Shown here: one piece after another, positions 38,334 to 47,767 of the stretch
How the letters are laid out: each line of letters begins with the position of its first letter
Numbering within the stretch: the first letter of the stretch is position 1
From: Brucella pseudintermedia
GTDB taxonomy: Bacteria; Pseudomonadota; Alphaproteobacteria; Rhizobiales; Rhizobiaceae
Direction: 5' to 3'
Length of the DNA stretch: 64,000 nt
Assembly (NCBI RefSeq): GCF_008932435.1
Contig: NZ_WBWE01000008.1
Location: 62,001-126,000, forward strand
Made by a program: the position numbers and the translations under genes
Notes under the pieces: generated by a model
Database searches by the model: none
The model's input: only the letters and a program-made list of their open reading frames with translations
Told to the model about the DNA's origin: nothing

Positions 38334-40817
38334 ATGAACAAGCCAGTTAATCACGAAACCATCAGTTTTCCCGTGCCGGTCGAGGGGATGACCTGCGCAT
38401 CATGCGTGTCGTCCGTGGAAAAGGCCGTGGCGAAAGTTCCGGGTGTCGACAAGGTTTCCGTCAATCTCGCCACGGAGCGCGCCGACGTGACGTTCAAGGG
38501 CGCGCCGGATTTGCCATCGGTGGTCGAGGCCATCCGCAAGGCGGGCTACGATGTGCCGGCGGGCAGCGTCGATCTTGCCATCGAAGGTATGAGCTGCGCG
38601 TCTTGCGTCAGCAAGGTGGAAAAAGCCCTCAACGCCGTGCCGGGCGTGACGCGCGCCAGCGTCAACCTCGCGACCGAACGCGCCCATGTGGAACTGGCGG
38701 GTCCGGTCCAGACTTCCGATCTCGTCAAGGCGGTTGAGCAGGCGGGCTATGAAGCCCGCTCGCTGGCCGAGGACGTATCCGATGCAAGGCCCGAGACACA
38801 GGCCGAAAAGCGGGATGCGGAAGCGGCGGAGCTGAAGAAAAGCGTCATCCTTGCCGCCGTGCTGACCCTGCCGGTGTTTATCATGGAAATGGGGTCACAC
38901 CTCATTCCGGCCATTCACATGTTCGTCGCCGACCGCATCGGGATGCAGAACAGCTGGTATCTGCAATTCGTGCTGACCACGCTCGTCCTGTTCGGGCCGG
39001 GCCTGCGCTTTTTCAAAAAGGGCGTCCCGACCCTGTTGCGCGGCACGCCGGACATGAATTCGCTTGTCGTTGTCGGCACGCTGGCCGCCTGGGGCTTTTC
39101 CATCGTCGCCACCTTCTTCCCCGGCCTCCTGCCGGAAGGAACCGTCAATGTCTATTTCGAGGCGGCGGCGGTGATCGTGACGCTCATCCTGATAGGCCGC
39201 TATCTGGAAGCGCGCGCCAAGGGGCGCACCAGCGCGGCGATCAGCCGTCTCGTCGGCTTGCAGGCGAAGTCGGCGCGGGTCGTGCGTGATGGCGAAACGG
39301 TCGATGTGCCGCTCGAAGATGTTCGCGCAGGCGATATCGTGCAGGTGCGTCCCGGCGAAAAAGTGCCGGTCGACGGCGAAGTGACCGAAGGTTCCTCTTA
39401 TGTCGATGAATCGATGATCACCGGCGAACCCGTGCCCGTCGCCAAGGAAAAAGGCGCGGAAGTGGTCGGCGGCACGATCAACAAGACCGGCGCCTTCACC
39501 TTCCGCGCCACCAACGTTGGCCGCGACATGGTGATCTCGCAGATCATCCGCATGGTGGAGGATGCGCAGGCCGACAAGCTGCCCATTCAGGCCATGGTCG
39601 ACAAGGTGACCGGCTGGTTCGTGCCTGCGGTGATGGCCGCCGCCGCCCTGACCTTCGCCCTGTGGCTGGCGATTGGCGGCACGGCCATGCTGGGCTACGC
39701 GCTGGTGAACGCCATCGCGGTTCTCATCATCGCCTGCCCGTGCGCCATGGGCTTGGCCACGCCGACCTCGATCATGGTCGGCACCGGTCGCGCAGCCGAG
39801 TTCGGCGTCCTGTTCCGCCGCGGTGACGCCTTGCAAACCTTGCGCGATGCTTCCGTCATTGCCGTCGACAAGACCGGAACGCTGACACAGGGCAAGCCTG
39901 CACTGGCGCACTTTGCAACCGTCGAGGGCTTCGACAAGGACGAGCTTCTGGCGCTGGTCGCCGCTGTGGAAGCCCGTTCCGAACACCCGATTGCCGACGC
40001 GATCGTGGAAGCGGCAAAGGCCAAGGGATTGAAGCTCGCGGAGGTTTCCGCTTTCGAGGCCGTGCCCGGTTTCGGCTTGAAGGCGCAGGTTTCCGGCCAT
40101 GAGGTCGCCATCGGTGCTGACCGTTACATGGCAAAGCTTGGACACGATGTGGCTGCGTTTGCCCATGATGCGAAGCGTCTTGGCGATGAAGGACAGTCTC
40201 CGCTTTATGCGGCCATTGATGGCAAGTTGGCGGCAATCCTGACGGTCGCCGACCCGATGAAGGAAACCACGCCAGCGGCGATTGCGGCCCTTCACGAGCA
40301 GGGGCTGAAGGTCGCGATGATTACCGGCGATAATCGCCGCACGGCTGAGGCCATCGCAAAACGTCTGGGCATCGATGAAGTGGTTGCGGAAGTGCTGCCG
40401 GACGGCAAGGTCGAGGCGCTGAAGCGTCTTTCGGCGGGCGGCAAGCGGATTGCCTTTGTCGGCGACGGCATCAACGATGCGCCTGCTCTCGCTGCCGCCG
40501 ATGTCGGTATCGCCATTGGCACCGGAACGGATATTGCGATTGAAAGTGCGGATGTGGTGCTGATGTCTGGCGACCTGCGCGGCGTGGTCAATGCCATCGC
40601 CATATCCAAGGCGACGATCCGCAATATCGGTGAAAACCTGTTCTGGGCCTTCGCCTATAACGTGGCGCTGATCCCGGTCGCAGCCGGTGTCCTCTATCCC
40701 TTCACCGGCACGCTGTTGTCGCCGGTTCTGGCGGCGGGCGCCATGGCATTCTCAAGCATTTTTGTTCTGAGCAATGCCTTGCGGCTCAAGGCTTTTAAAA
40801 GCCCGATAGAGGTCTGA
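38334..40817 (+). CDS. copA: Copper-exporting P1B-type ATPase
   Basis: An 827-residue inner-membrane ATPase that pumps Cu(I) out of the cytoplasm. Two N-terminal heavy-metal-associated domains carry GMTCASC (C21, C24) and GMSCASC (C88, C91). Eight membrane helices are expected, with the transport motif CPC (C468, C470), the phosphorylated aspartate in DKTGT (D512), SEHP and GDGINDAP. The GAAAGGG ribosome site supports ATG at 38334; an upstream in-frame start overlaps the promoter. The gene is controlled by the CueR-type promoter just upstream. Confidence 0.96.
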   Translation: MNKPVNHETISFPVPVEGMTCASCVSSVEKAVAKVPGVDKVSVNLATERADVTFKGAPDLPSVVEAIRKAGYDVPAGSVDLAIEGMSCASCVSKVEKALNAVPGVTRASVNLATERAHVELAGPVQTSDLVKAVEQAGYEARSLAEDVSDARPETQAEKRDAEAAELKKSVILAAVLTLPVFIMEMGSHLIPAIHMFVADRIGMQNSWYLQFVLTTLVLFGPGLRFFKKGVPTLLRGTPDMNSLVVVGTLAAWGFSIVATFFPGLLPEGTVNVYFEAAAVIVTLILIGRYLEARAKGRTSAAISRLVGLQAKSARVVRDGETVDVPLEDVRAGDIVQVRPGEKVPVDGEVTEGSSYVDESMITGEPVPVAKEKGAEVVGGTINKTGAFTFRATNVGRDMVISQIIRMVEDAQADKLPIQAMVDKVTGWFVPAVMAAAALTFALWLAIGGTAMLGYALVNAIAVLIIACPCAMGLATPTSIMVGTGRAAEFGVLFRRGDALQTLRDASVIAVDKTGTLTQGKPALAHFATVEGFDKDELLALVAAVEARSEHPIADAIVEAAKAKGLKLAEVSAFEAVPGFGLKAQVSGHEVAIGADRYMAKLGHDVAAFAHDAKRLGDEGQSPLYAAIDGKLAAILTVADPMKETTPAAIAALHEQGLKVAMITGDNRRTAEAIAKRLGIDEVVAEVLPDGKVEALKRLSAGGKRIAFVGDGINDAPALAAADVGIAIGTGTDIAIESADVVLMSGDLRGVVNAIAISKATIRNIGENLFWAFAYNVALIPVAAGVLYPFTGTLLSPVLAAGAMAFSSIFVLSNALRLKAFKSPIEV

Positions 40818-40957
40818 GCAAAAGAAAGGCGCGCTTTTAACCCCAGCCACTTGCGTAAATCTGGAATCGATAAGATTGCGTCAATTTCGAATATTCGCCG
40901 CAAAGAAGATCCAGCTGAGCACTGTTCGCGCGGGAAACGATGGTTACGCCTTTTCAA

Positions 40958-41266
40958 CTAGAATTGTGCCTGGTAGGCCGCTACATGCTCCGGGAACAAT
41001 TCTTCATAAAGCTGATGATCTATTCCGAGGATAGCGACGAGAATTTCATTCGCTTCCTTGGAATAGTCTTCGATAACAACGCCTCCGCTTGACGGAATCG
41101 ATACTCCATCGAGCATGACAGTCAGAACGCCCCTATCGATCAGATCAGTATGGAAGGAGGGTGTCGTCAGCAGGTTGCCAAAGGCAACGCCCATAGGCGG
41201 ATCGCCGCTCTCAAGAGAACTGCTGCCGACCAAAACGTCATTTGCATAGATTTCAAATCGCTTCAT
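40958..41266 (-). CDS. Hypothetical protein, unknown family
   Basis: A 102-residue acidic protein beginning MKRFEIYANDVLVG with a central GGVVIEDYS segment and ending LFPEHVAAYQAQF. No signal peptide or membrane helix. I do not recognise it. The gene is clearly richer in A+T than its neighbours and codon choice differs (many third-position A and T), which suggests a later arrival than copA or the ketose locus. ATG at 41266 is preferred to an upstream frame start at 41395 on composition; no strong ribosome site is seen. It points toward the copA 3' end. Confidence 0.55.
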   Translation of the reverse strand: MKRFEIYANDVLVGSSSLESGDPPMGVAFGNLLTTPSFHTDLIDRGVLTVMLDGVSIPSSGGVVIEDYSKEANEILVAILGIDHQLYEELFPEHVAAYQAQF

Positions 41267-41405
41267 GTGCACCGATTTGTCCCATAAGATCGCCCCTTCT
41301 ATTATCCGCGATTTGAACGAATAATAGAAGGGGCGAGCTTGTTTGCCTTTTCGCCCCCCCGAAGAAAAGTGCGCCATAAGCAACAACCCCACCAACCTCC
41401 GTTTG

Positions 41406-41427
41406 AAGGACTACTTAAGGACTACTG
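41406..41427. repeat. Tandem 11-bp direct repeat
   Basis: AAGGACTACTT is followed at once by AAGGACTACTG. The first unit and its left flank resemble the right half and -10 region of the copA promoter (GGAAGGACTATTTAAAG). Confidence 0.5.
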
Positions 41428-41488
41428 CTGACCCGATTCCACATTTACGTGAGCGGCTGGGGTTTTGACCGCGCCTTTCTGTTTCAGG

Positions 41489-41534
41489 GCATTTCCAGCA
41501 AAAGTGCGAAGCGGTTTTGCGTCGGATAATGCAT
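41489..41534. repeat. Dispersed Rhizobiales-type repeat, copy 5
   Basis: Begins GCATTTCCAGCAAAAGTGCG, continues AAGCGGTTTTGCG and ends GGATAATGCAT. It is the most complete copy in the window, directly beyond the 3' end of the ketose operon. Confidence 0.7.
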
Positions 41535-41545
41535 ACAAACAATGA

Positions 41546-42832
41546 TCAATGAGTGCCGACAGCCTTGCCGTAAGTCCGCACAACATTGCGCACGGCCTCT
41601 ACCATCAAGGCGTGGGGCGTTGCTTCCACCGCACCTGAGGCCACAGCCGGATAGAGCGTGCCGAGATACTGGCTGATCAGCGTTTCCGGTATCTTGCGGC
41701 CTTCGAGACGCTTCAAAAGCGCATTGACAGCAGCCGTTGCGACCGGATGCGGCCAGTAATAGCGAATGCGGTCGCTATAGGAAAAATGGCGTTGCAGCCG
41801 CAGTTCTTCCGCGTCGCCATGGTAGTATTTTTCCCAGTTCTTCGGCTCGGCCAGAAGCAGCGCTTCCATCTTGCCGCGCAGGGTTTCCTCTTCCGGCAGC
41901 TTGTCGAGGAAGGCGGCAATCTGGTCGAGACCATAGAGCGCCTCGCGCAGCGCGAAAGTCAGGCCGGGACCGACTTTCAAAATAGCAAAACCATCGTGCA
42001 CGAGATCGGAAAGCGCTTCCACCGGCTGGTAGTCGGTCGAATGCGCCTCGAACACGAATTGCGGCATTTCGCCGAGAACGCCGCTCAACGCGGTTGCCTT
42101 GTCGCTGTTGTAGAAGACCACGTTCTCGTTGCCGAACTCGACGCCTGGCTGCACCACGACGCCGATGGCGCGGGCAAAGGCGTCTTCCAGTCCCAGCGCC
42201 GCGAAAGCCTTGCGGTGAATGGAGACGGTTTCAACCGCCGCATCCGGCTTGGTCAGTTCCAGCTCCTCGATTTCTTCCATCGCGCCGCCGGGGATCGGTA
42301 CTTCGGTGCCGATGATGTAGACCGGCAGGTCATATCCGGCTTCACGGGCCGCTGCTTCGGCAACCTTGGCAAGACGCGCCGCGCGCTCGGCGGTCACGGC
42401 ATCCGGCAGCGCGACCGGCTCGCCGGCGCAACCCATCGACGTGTCGAGATGGATCTTGGTGAAGCCTGCGCGCACGAATGCGTCGATCATCACGTCCGAT
42501 TTCGCAAGGGCTTCCTCGGCGGGCAGGTGCTTCCACGGGTTGGGGCCAAGATGGTCGCCGCCCAGAATGAGCCGCTTGGTGTCGAAGCCGACGCGGGCCG
42601 CGATTTCTTCCACGAAATGGCGGAAATCGGCAGGCGTCATGCCCGTATAGCCGCCATCCTGATTGACCTGATTGCAGGTGGCCTCGATCAGGACGTCCGT
42701 ATTGGTCGCAACGCCTTCCAGAAGGGCGGCTTCAATGACCAGAGGATGCGCGGAGCAGATCGAGGTGATGCCGCCGCGAACGCCGCTGGCGTAACGTGCG
42801 GGAAGTGCGCTCAAGACTTTCGTGCTGCTCAT
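41546..42832 (-). CDS. PF08013 protein: probable D-tagatose-6-phosphate 4-epimerase (GatZ/KbaZ-like)
   Basis: A 428-residue TIM-barrel protein of the GatZ/KbaZ family (PF08013), usually annotated as the non-catalytic subunit of tagatose-bisphosphate aldolase. Family features include GGDHLGPNPWKHLPAEEA, HLDTSMGCAGEP and the VFEAHSTDYQ block. No gene for the catalytic partner KbaY/GatY is in the locus. In Agrobacterium, a PF08013 member beside a PF00294 kinase was shown to epimerise D-tagatose 6-phosphate to D-fructose 6-phosphate, and this locus has the same pairing. That role is therefore preferred here. The start overlaps the kinase stop (ATGA). Confidence 0.8.
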   Translation of the reverse strand: MSSTKVLSALPARYASGVRGGITSICSAHPLVIEAALLEGVATNTDVLIEATCNQVNQDGGYTGMTPADFRHFVEEIAARVGFDTKRLILGGDHLGPNPWKHLPAEEALAKSDVMIDAFVRAGFTKIHLDTSMGCAGEPVALPDAVTAERAARLAKVAEAAAREAGYDLPVYIIGTEVPIPGGAMEEIEELELTKPDAAVETVSIHRKAFAALGLEDAFARAIGVVVQPGVEFGNENVVFYNSDKATALSGVLGEMPQFVFEAHSTDYQPVEALSDLVHDGFAILKVGPGLTFALREALYGLDQIAAFLDKLPEEETLRGKMEALLLAEPKNWEKYYHGDAEELRLQRHFSYSDRIRYYWPHPVATAAVNALLKRLEGRKIPETLISQYLGTLYPAVASGAVEATPHALMVEAVRNVVRTYGKAVGTH

Positions 42833-43776
42833 GCTGGAACTCCGTATTTCTGAAGGAAGGCATCGATTTCAGCCATGGTCGAGGTGCCCTCCATCGGTCC
42901 CTTGACGCCGACGGCGCGCGCGCCGGTGGCATTGGCGATGACGAGAGCGTCCTTCGGCGCCATGCCGCGCAGCCAGCAGGTGACGAATGCCGCGCCAAAA
43001 CTGTCGCCTGCGCCGGTCGGGTCGATTTCCTCCACCTTGAAGGCAGGCGCGAAAACTTCGCCGGACTTGTCGAAATAGCTGGCGCCTTCCGCGCCGCGCT
43101 TGACCACCACGGCCTTGATGCCGCGCGCCAGAAGTTCTTCCACCGCTGCCTTTTCCTCGGTCGCCTTGGTGAAGAGAAAGATTTCCGGGCCGCTCGGCAT
43201 GAACAGGTCAGTGTTCTCCAGCGCATGGGCCAATGCCTGGCGCATGCCCGGCAGTTCCAGCATTTCCTTGCGGATATTCGGGTCGAAGGACACGGTGCCG
43301 CCCTTCGCCTTGATGCGGATCGTCGCCTCGTGGATTGCCGAAACAATGCCGTCGGAGAACAGCGCCGAACCCATGATATGCAGGTGATCGGCGGTCTCGA
43401 TCAGCTTTTCGGCTTCCGGCGTCAGGCCGATGGCGCTGCATGCGCTGTGCTTGATGTTGAAGATGAAATCGCGGTTGCCGTCCGGGCGATAGCGCACGAA
43501 GGCGCTGCCGGTGGCGGCTGTCGGATGCACGCCGATGGCCGATACGTCCACGCCGTCTCTTTGCAGGCGCTCGACATTGAGCGCGCCGAAATCGTCATTG
43601 CCGACGGCGCTGACCATGCCGCAGGGCTGGTCCATCTTGGCTACCTGATCGATAAAGATCGCAGGCGCGCCGGAAGCGAACGGACCGATCAACGGAATGG
43701 CGGACTTGAAGCCGTTGCCGGTTTCCACGGCCATGATTTCGACGACGATCTCGCCGATGGTGATGATCTTTTTCAT
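42829..43776 (-). CDS. PfkB-family sugar kinase, probable D-tagatose kinase
   Basis: A 315-residue ribokinase-type kinase (PF00294). The C-terminal anion hole and catalytic base lie in DPTGAGDSFGAAFV, and the N-terminal substrate region in GPFASGAPAIFID. It probably phosphorylates the imported ketose at C6; position between permease and epimerase genes points to D-tagatose, with D-fructose as the alternative. It begins 14 bases after the permease stop and overlaps the epimerase start by 4 bases, so the three are co-translated. Confidence 0.85.
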   Translation of the reverse strand: MKKIITIGEIVVEIMAVETGNGFKSAIPLIGPFASGAPAIFIDQVAKMDQPCGMVSAVGNDDFGALNVERLQRDGVDVSAIGVHPTAATGSAFVRYRPDGNRDFIFNIKHSACSAIGLTPEAEKLIETADHLHIMGSALFSDGIVSAIHEATIRIKAKGGTVSFDPNIRKEMLELPGMRQALAHALENTDLFMPSGPEIFLFTKATEEKAAVEELLARGIKAVVVKRGAEGASYFDKSGEVFAPAFKVEEIDPTGAGDSFGAAFVTCWLRGMAPKDALVIANATGARAVGVKGPMEGTSTMAEIDAFLQKYGVPA

Positions 43777-43790
43777 GTGTGGTACCGCGA

Positions 43791-44783
43791 TTACGTGCGC
43801 ATGGATTTCGAGCGCACGTCGAGCCAGACGGCGACCAGAATGACCACGCCCTTGACGATGAGCTGGTAGAAATAGGGCACAGACAGCATGTTCATGCCGT
43901 TGTTGATGACGCCGATGATGAGCGCGCCCAGAATGGTGCCGACCATAGTGCCGACGCCGCCGGCAAGCGAGGTGCCGCCAAGCACCACCGCCGCAATGGC
44001 GTCGAGTTCATAGCCCATGCCCGCATTGGTCTGCGCGGAGGACAGGCGCGAGGAAAGCAGGATGCCGCTGATCGCCGCCATCACGCCGGAGAGCATGAAG
44101 ACGATGATCTTGATGCGGTCCACGCGGATGCCGGAATAGATCGCTGCTTCCTTGTTGCCGCCCGACAGATAGATGCGGCGGCCGAAGACCGTCTTCGACA
44201 GAAGGATATAGTTGAAGATGAACAGGACGCCGACGATCCAGATGATGATCGGCAGGCCGAGCCAGCTTTCAGAACCGATGGCAAGCCATGCATCGTTCTC
44301 AATGATCTCGGGCGCGCCATTGGTCGGCAGGCTGACCATGCCGCGATAGATGCCCATGGTCGCGACCGTGACGATGAAGGAGGGCAGCATCAGTTTTGCC
44401 GAAAGCACGCCGTTCAGCCCGCCCATGATCGCGCCCGCCGCAAGCGTGAAGACTATGGTTGGCACGAAGCCGAACCCCATGGCGAAGGCTTGCGCCGCCA
44501 CCATGCCGGAAACGGCGATGATGGAGCCGATGGAAAGATCGATTTCGCCGAGCAGGATCACATAGGTCATGCCATAGGCGGCAACGGCAATCACCGCCAC
44601 CTGCTGCATGATGTTCATGAAGTTGTTGAAGGCGAGAAAGCGCGGGTTCAGCACCGCGAAGACCACGCAGAGCACGGCCAGCGAAATGATGATGCCGCCA
44701 TATTGGCGTACCAGCGGGGAGGAGAAAAGCGAACGGCGGACTTCGGCGTCCACGGCTTTCTTCTGAATGTCTGCGTTGCTCAT
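43791..44783 (-). CDS. Sugar ABC transporter permease, RbsC type
   Basis: A 330-residue inner-membrane protein of the BPD_transp_2 family with about nine or ten hydrophobic helices. The RbsC-type core GMTYVILLGEIDLSIGSI and VVLGGTSLAGGVGT-MVGTILGALIIGV are present. It forms the channel with the RbsA-like ATPase and RbsB-like binding protein encoded upstream. The ATG overlaps the ATPase stop (ATGA). Substrate follows from the operon: a ketohexose, probably tagatose or fructose. Confidence 0.9.
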   Translation of the reverse strand: MSNADIQKKAVDAEVRRSLFSSPLVRQYGGIIISLAVLCVVFAVLNPRFLAFNNFMNIMQQVAVIAVAAYGMTYVILLGEIDLSIGSIIAVSGMVAAQAFAMGFGFVPTIVFTLAAGAIMGGLNGVLSAKLMLPSFIVTVATMGIYRGMVSLPTNGAPEIIENDAWLAIGSESWLGLPIIIWIVGVLFIFNYILLSKTVFGRRIYLSGGNKEAAIYSGIRVDRIKIIVFMLSGVMAAISGILLSSRLSSAQTNAGMGYELDAIAAVVLGGTSLAGGVGTMVGTILGALIIGVINNGMNMLSVPYFYQLIVKGVVILVAVWLDVRSKSMRT

Positions 44784-46339
44784 TGATGCATTCCTGCTGC
44801 GTAGCTCATGACGGTTTCCGGCGTGAGGCCATCGGCATCGACAATGGCGGCGACATGCTTGTTATGCATGATTGCCACGCGGTCGCTGAGGCCCAGCACT
44901 TCCGGCAGTTCGGAGGAAACCATCAGGATCGCCGCGCCATTGGCGGCAAGTTCACGGATGATGCGGTAGATTTCGAATTTCGCGCCCACATCGACGCCGC
45001 GTGTCGGCTCATCGAGAATGAGGATGCGCGGCTTTGTCTGCAGCCACTTTGCCAGCACGATCTTCTGCTGGTTGCCGCCGCTGAGCGATCCGGCAACCGT
45101 GTCGAGCGAAGCTGTCTTGATGGCAAGCCGCAGCACTTCCGCCTTGGCGGCGGAACGCTCCGCCCTCGACCGCATGAGCCCGAGCGGGCCTGCGAGCTGG
45201 CCGAGCCCGACCATATTGATGTTGCGTTCCACGCTGTGCGGAAGAACGAGGCCCTCTTCCTTGCGGTTTTCTGTCACGAAGGCGATGCCGTTGCGAATGG
45301 CGTCGGTCGGTGAGGAGAGCGTGACAGGCTTTCCGTCGAGGCGGATTTCACCCGTTGGCCGCAGCATCCCGAACAGCGCCTTCATGACGTCCGAACGGCC
45401 AGACCCGACCAGCCCGAAAAGGCCCAGAACCTCACCGGGCTTCACGCCGATGGAAACCTCGTGAAATTTGCCCGGAACGGACAGGTTCTTCGTTTCGAGA
45501 ATTGGCGCAACTGTGTCCGCAGGGCGCGGTGCTTCGCGCGGCGGATAGATGTCGTTCATCTCGCGGCCAACCATCAGGGCGATCAGCCGTTCGATGGTGG
45601 TCTCGCCCTTTTCCGTGGTGGTGACATATTCGCCGTCCCGCACGACCGTAATGTCGTCGGAAAGCCGCATGATTTCTTCCATGCGATGCGAGATGTAGAT
45701 GACTGCCGTGCCGCGTGCTTTCAGGCGCTCGATGATCGAGAACAGGATTTCCGCTTCGCTGTCGGAAAGCGATGAGGTCGGCTCGTCCAGAATAACCACG
45801 TCGGCAGGCTGGCTCAGGCCCTTGGCGATTTCGACGAGCTGGCGCTGGGCAATCGACAGGTCGCCGACCTTGGCGCGCGCATCGACCGGCAGGCCAAGCT
45901 CGCCGATCAGCTTTTCGGCAGCGGCGTTCAGTTCGCGCTCCCGGATAAAACCGAAACGGCTCGGCTCATGATTGGCGAAGATGTTTTCGGCAACGCTGAG
46001 ATTGCGCGACAGGCTCAGTTCCTGAAAGACGATGGCAATGCCGTTGGCGCGTGCATCGCGCGGATCTTTCGGCGTATAGGTCGCGCCTTTCAGCAGGATG
46101 GTGCCGGAGGTCGGCTTGAAAACGCCAGCCAGGATCTTCATCAGCGTGGATTTGCCAGCGCCGTTTTCGCCAAGCAGCGTATGCACCCGGCCGCGACGCA
46201 CGGTCAGGTTCATGCGCTTCAGCGCGACCACCGGGCCGAAGGATTTTGCCACATCGCGAATCTCGAGAACGGTGTCCGAAACGGCTTTTCGTTCGGATTT
46301 GGCGGCTGTCACAGTATCTGTCACTCTTGGGGCCTCCAT
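44780..46339 (-). CDS. Sugar ABC transporter ATPase with two domains, RbsA type
   Basis: A 519-residue cytoplasmic protein with two ATP-binding cassettes (about 25-265 and 280-515). The first has the full Walker A GENGAGKST and DEPTSSLSDSEAE; the second has the altered Walker A VGSGRSD usual for RbsA and the signature LSGGNQQKIVLAKWL. This double-cassette form is diagnostic of CUT2 sugar importers. It lies 150 bases after the binding-protein gene with a stem-loop in the gap, and overlaps the permease gene. Confidence 0.92.
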   Translation of the reverse strand: MEAPRVTDTVTAAKSERKAVSDTVLEIRDVAKSFGPVVALKRMNLTVRRGRVHTLLGENGAGKSTLMKILAGVFKPTSGTILLKGATYTPKDPRDARANGIAIVFQELSLSRNLSVAENIFANHEPSRFGFIRERELNAAAEKLIGELGLPVDARAKVGDLSIAQRQLVEIAKGLSQPADVVILDEPTSSLSDSEAEILFSIIERLKARGTAVIYISHRMEEIMRLSDDITVVRDGEYVTTTEKGETTIERLIALMVGREMNDIYPPREAPRPADTVAPILETKNLSVPGKFHEVSIGVKPGEVLGLFGLVGSGRSDVMKALFGMLRPTGEIRLDGKPVTLSSPTDAIRNGIAFVTENRKEEGLVLPHSVERNINMVGLGQLAGPLGLMRSRAERSAAKAEVLRLAIKTASLDTVAGSLSGGNQQKIVLAKWLQTKPRILILDEPTRGVDVGAKFEIYRIIRELAANGAAILMVSSELPEVLGLSDRVAIMHNKHVAAIVDADGLTPETVMSYAAGMHQ

Positions 46340-46450
46340 TCTCCGTTGTTCAGACTATCGGCAGGACTTCGCCCGAACGAAATCCGCGATCAAAAGGGAT
46401 GCGGCGGCGGCAGGCGCGTGGTGTTCGCCGGGCCGCCGCACGCAGAAAGG

Positions 46451-46480
46451 AAACAGCGACTGGGAGGAGTGTCGCTGTTT
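46451..46480 (-). terminator. Intercistronic stem-loop after the binding-protein gene
   Basis: AAACAGCGAC and GTCGCTGTTT are perfect 10-bp arms around a 10-base loop, directly downstream of the binding-protein stop on the minus strand. Such hairpins usually let the binding protein be made in excess over the ATPase and permease. Confidence 0.65.
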
Positions 46481-46489
46481 CACGCGGTC

Positions 46490-47392
46490 TTACTTGGTTT
46501 CGCCGTCCTTGGTGACGACGCCCGGAACGATCGGCTGCTTGGCCGGGACTTCCTCGCCCTTGATGACCTTGGCCGCGGTTTCAACCGCAACCTTGCCCAT
46601 CTGGTCCGGATACTGGGCGATAACGCCGACCATGACCGGATCGTTCTTCACGGCGTTGCGGGCTTCTTCCATGCCGTCGAAACCGATCACCTTGACCTGG
46701 TTTTCAAGCTTGGCCGACTTAACCGCCGAGGCCGCGGCCAGCGCGGCGTCGTCGCCGAAGCCAAAAATGCCGACGATATCCGGGTTGGCCTGCAGGATGT
46801 TCTGTGCAGCCGAAAGCGCTTCCGGACGGGTGATGCCCGGCTGGATCGCCACGATCTTGATATCCGGATATTTTGCAATGCCCTTCTTGAAGCCTTCGAT
46901 GCGATCCACGACCGACTGAACCGTCGGGTAATCGATAACGGCGACATTGCCCTTTTCACCGATGGACTTCGCCATCAGTTCGGCGGCCTTTTCGCCGCCC
47001 GCGAAATTGTCCGTGCCGACGAAGGAGGTCACATCGACATTGTTGGCCGGAACATCGACGGTGATGACCTTGATGCCTGCCTTCTGGGCCTTGTTGATGG
47101 CCGAGCGAACGCCCTTGCTGTCAACCGGCGAGATGACGATGACGTCGACGCCCTTGGTAATGAAATCTTCCACATCGGCGAGCTGCTTGCTCAGGTCCTG
47201 ATTGGCGATGGCGATTTCCAGCGGCACATTCTCCGCCTGCGCTTCCTTCTTCATCGCGTCTGCGAGCGAGATGTAGAACGGATGCTGCTGGGTGAGAAGC
47301 GATGCGCCGATGCCTTCGGCAGATGCCGCGCCTGCCATCATGGCGAGCGCAACGCCGGAAAAGAGAATGCGGCTGAGCGATTTGCGAAACAT
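46490..47392 (-). CDS. Periplasmic sugar-binding protein, RbsB type
   Basis: A 300-residue substrate-binding protein with a signal peptide (MFRKSLSRIL, cleavage near ASA/EG at residue 25) and a Peripla_BP_4 fold. Characteristic stretches are DVIVISPVDSKGVRSAINKA, VGTDNFAGGEKAAELM and IFGFGDDAALAA. GGAGGAAATC before the ATG is a very strong ribosome site. It is the first gene of the ketose operon, divergent from a LacI regulator. Ligand: a ketohexose, by operon content. Confidence 0.92.
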   Translation of the reverse strand: MFRKSLSRILFSGVALAMMAGAASAEGIGASLLTQQHPFYISLADAMKKEAQAENVPLEIAIANQDLSKQLADVEDFITKGVDVIVISPVDSKGVRSAINKAQKAGIKVITVDVPANNVDVTSFVGTDNFAGGEKAAELMAKSIGEKGNVAVIDYPTVQSVVDRIEGFKKGIAKYPDIKIVAIQPGITRPEALSAAQNILQANPDIVGIFGFGDDAALAAASAVKSAKLENQVKVIGFDGMEEARNAVKNDPVMVGVIAQYPDQMGKVAVETAAKVIKGEEVPAKQPIVPGVVTKDGETK

Positions 47393-47767
47393 GATTTCCT
47401 CCGAATGACCGGCGCTCGCCGGGGCGTCCTTCTATAGGGACATGAACAATGGTTTTTCCTGCAGGTTCATCCGTTGTCGCCAACTTCAAACCTCCCGAAG
47501 GGCAGGGCCTTCAGCTCTGATCGAGCTTCCCTAGACATGCTAGAGCTTGTTCAATGTGTCAACATAAAATTTTTCACGTGTAAAAATTATAACGATTGAA
47601 TTTGGGCATGATGCGCCCGGATGGGACGCCATGGAAGCAGGAAAGCGTGGAACGTCCACTGGCAACGCATTGAAATTTGTTGCGTTGGGGCGGAAAAAAA
47701 TTTACGCATGGAAAGAAAAGTGAATGGCGCTGCAAAACCGCTATGATACCCGAGGGAAAACGAGGGC
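47393..47767. promoter_or_regulatory. Divergent control region of the ketose operon
   Basis: 375 bases between the binding-protein gene and the LacI gene, with no ORF of note. Two candidate operators are visible: ATTTTT-CACGTG-T-AAAAAT at 47569-47587, and CAACGCA/TGCGTTG with an 11-base spacer at 47663-47687. Either could be bound by the adjacent LacI protein. Confidence 0.5.

Noticed and set aside
38895-40295. 466-codon open frame opposite copA
   Set aside because: Same reasoning: shadow of conserved coding sequence, His/Asp/Arg-rich composition.
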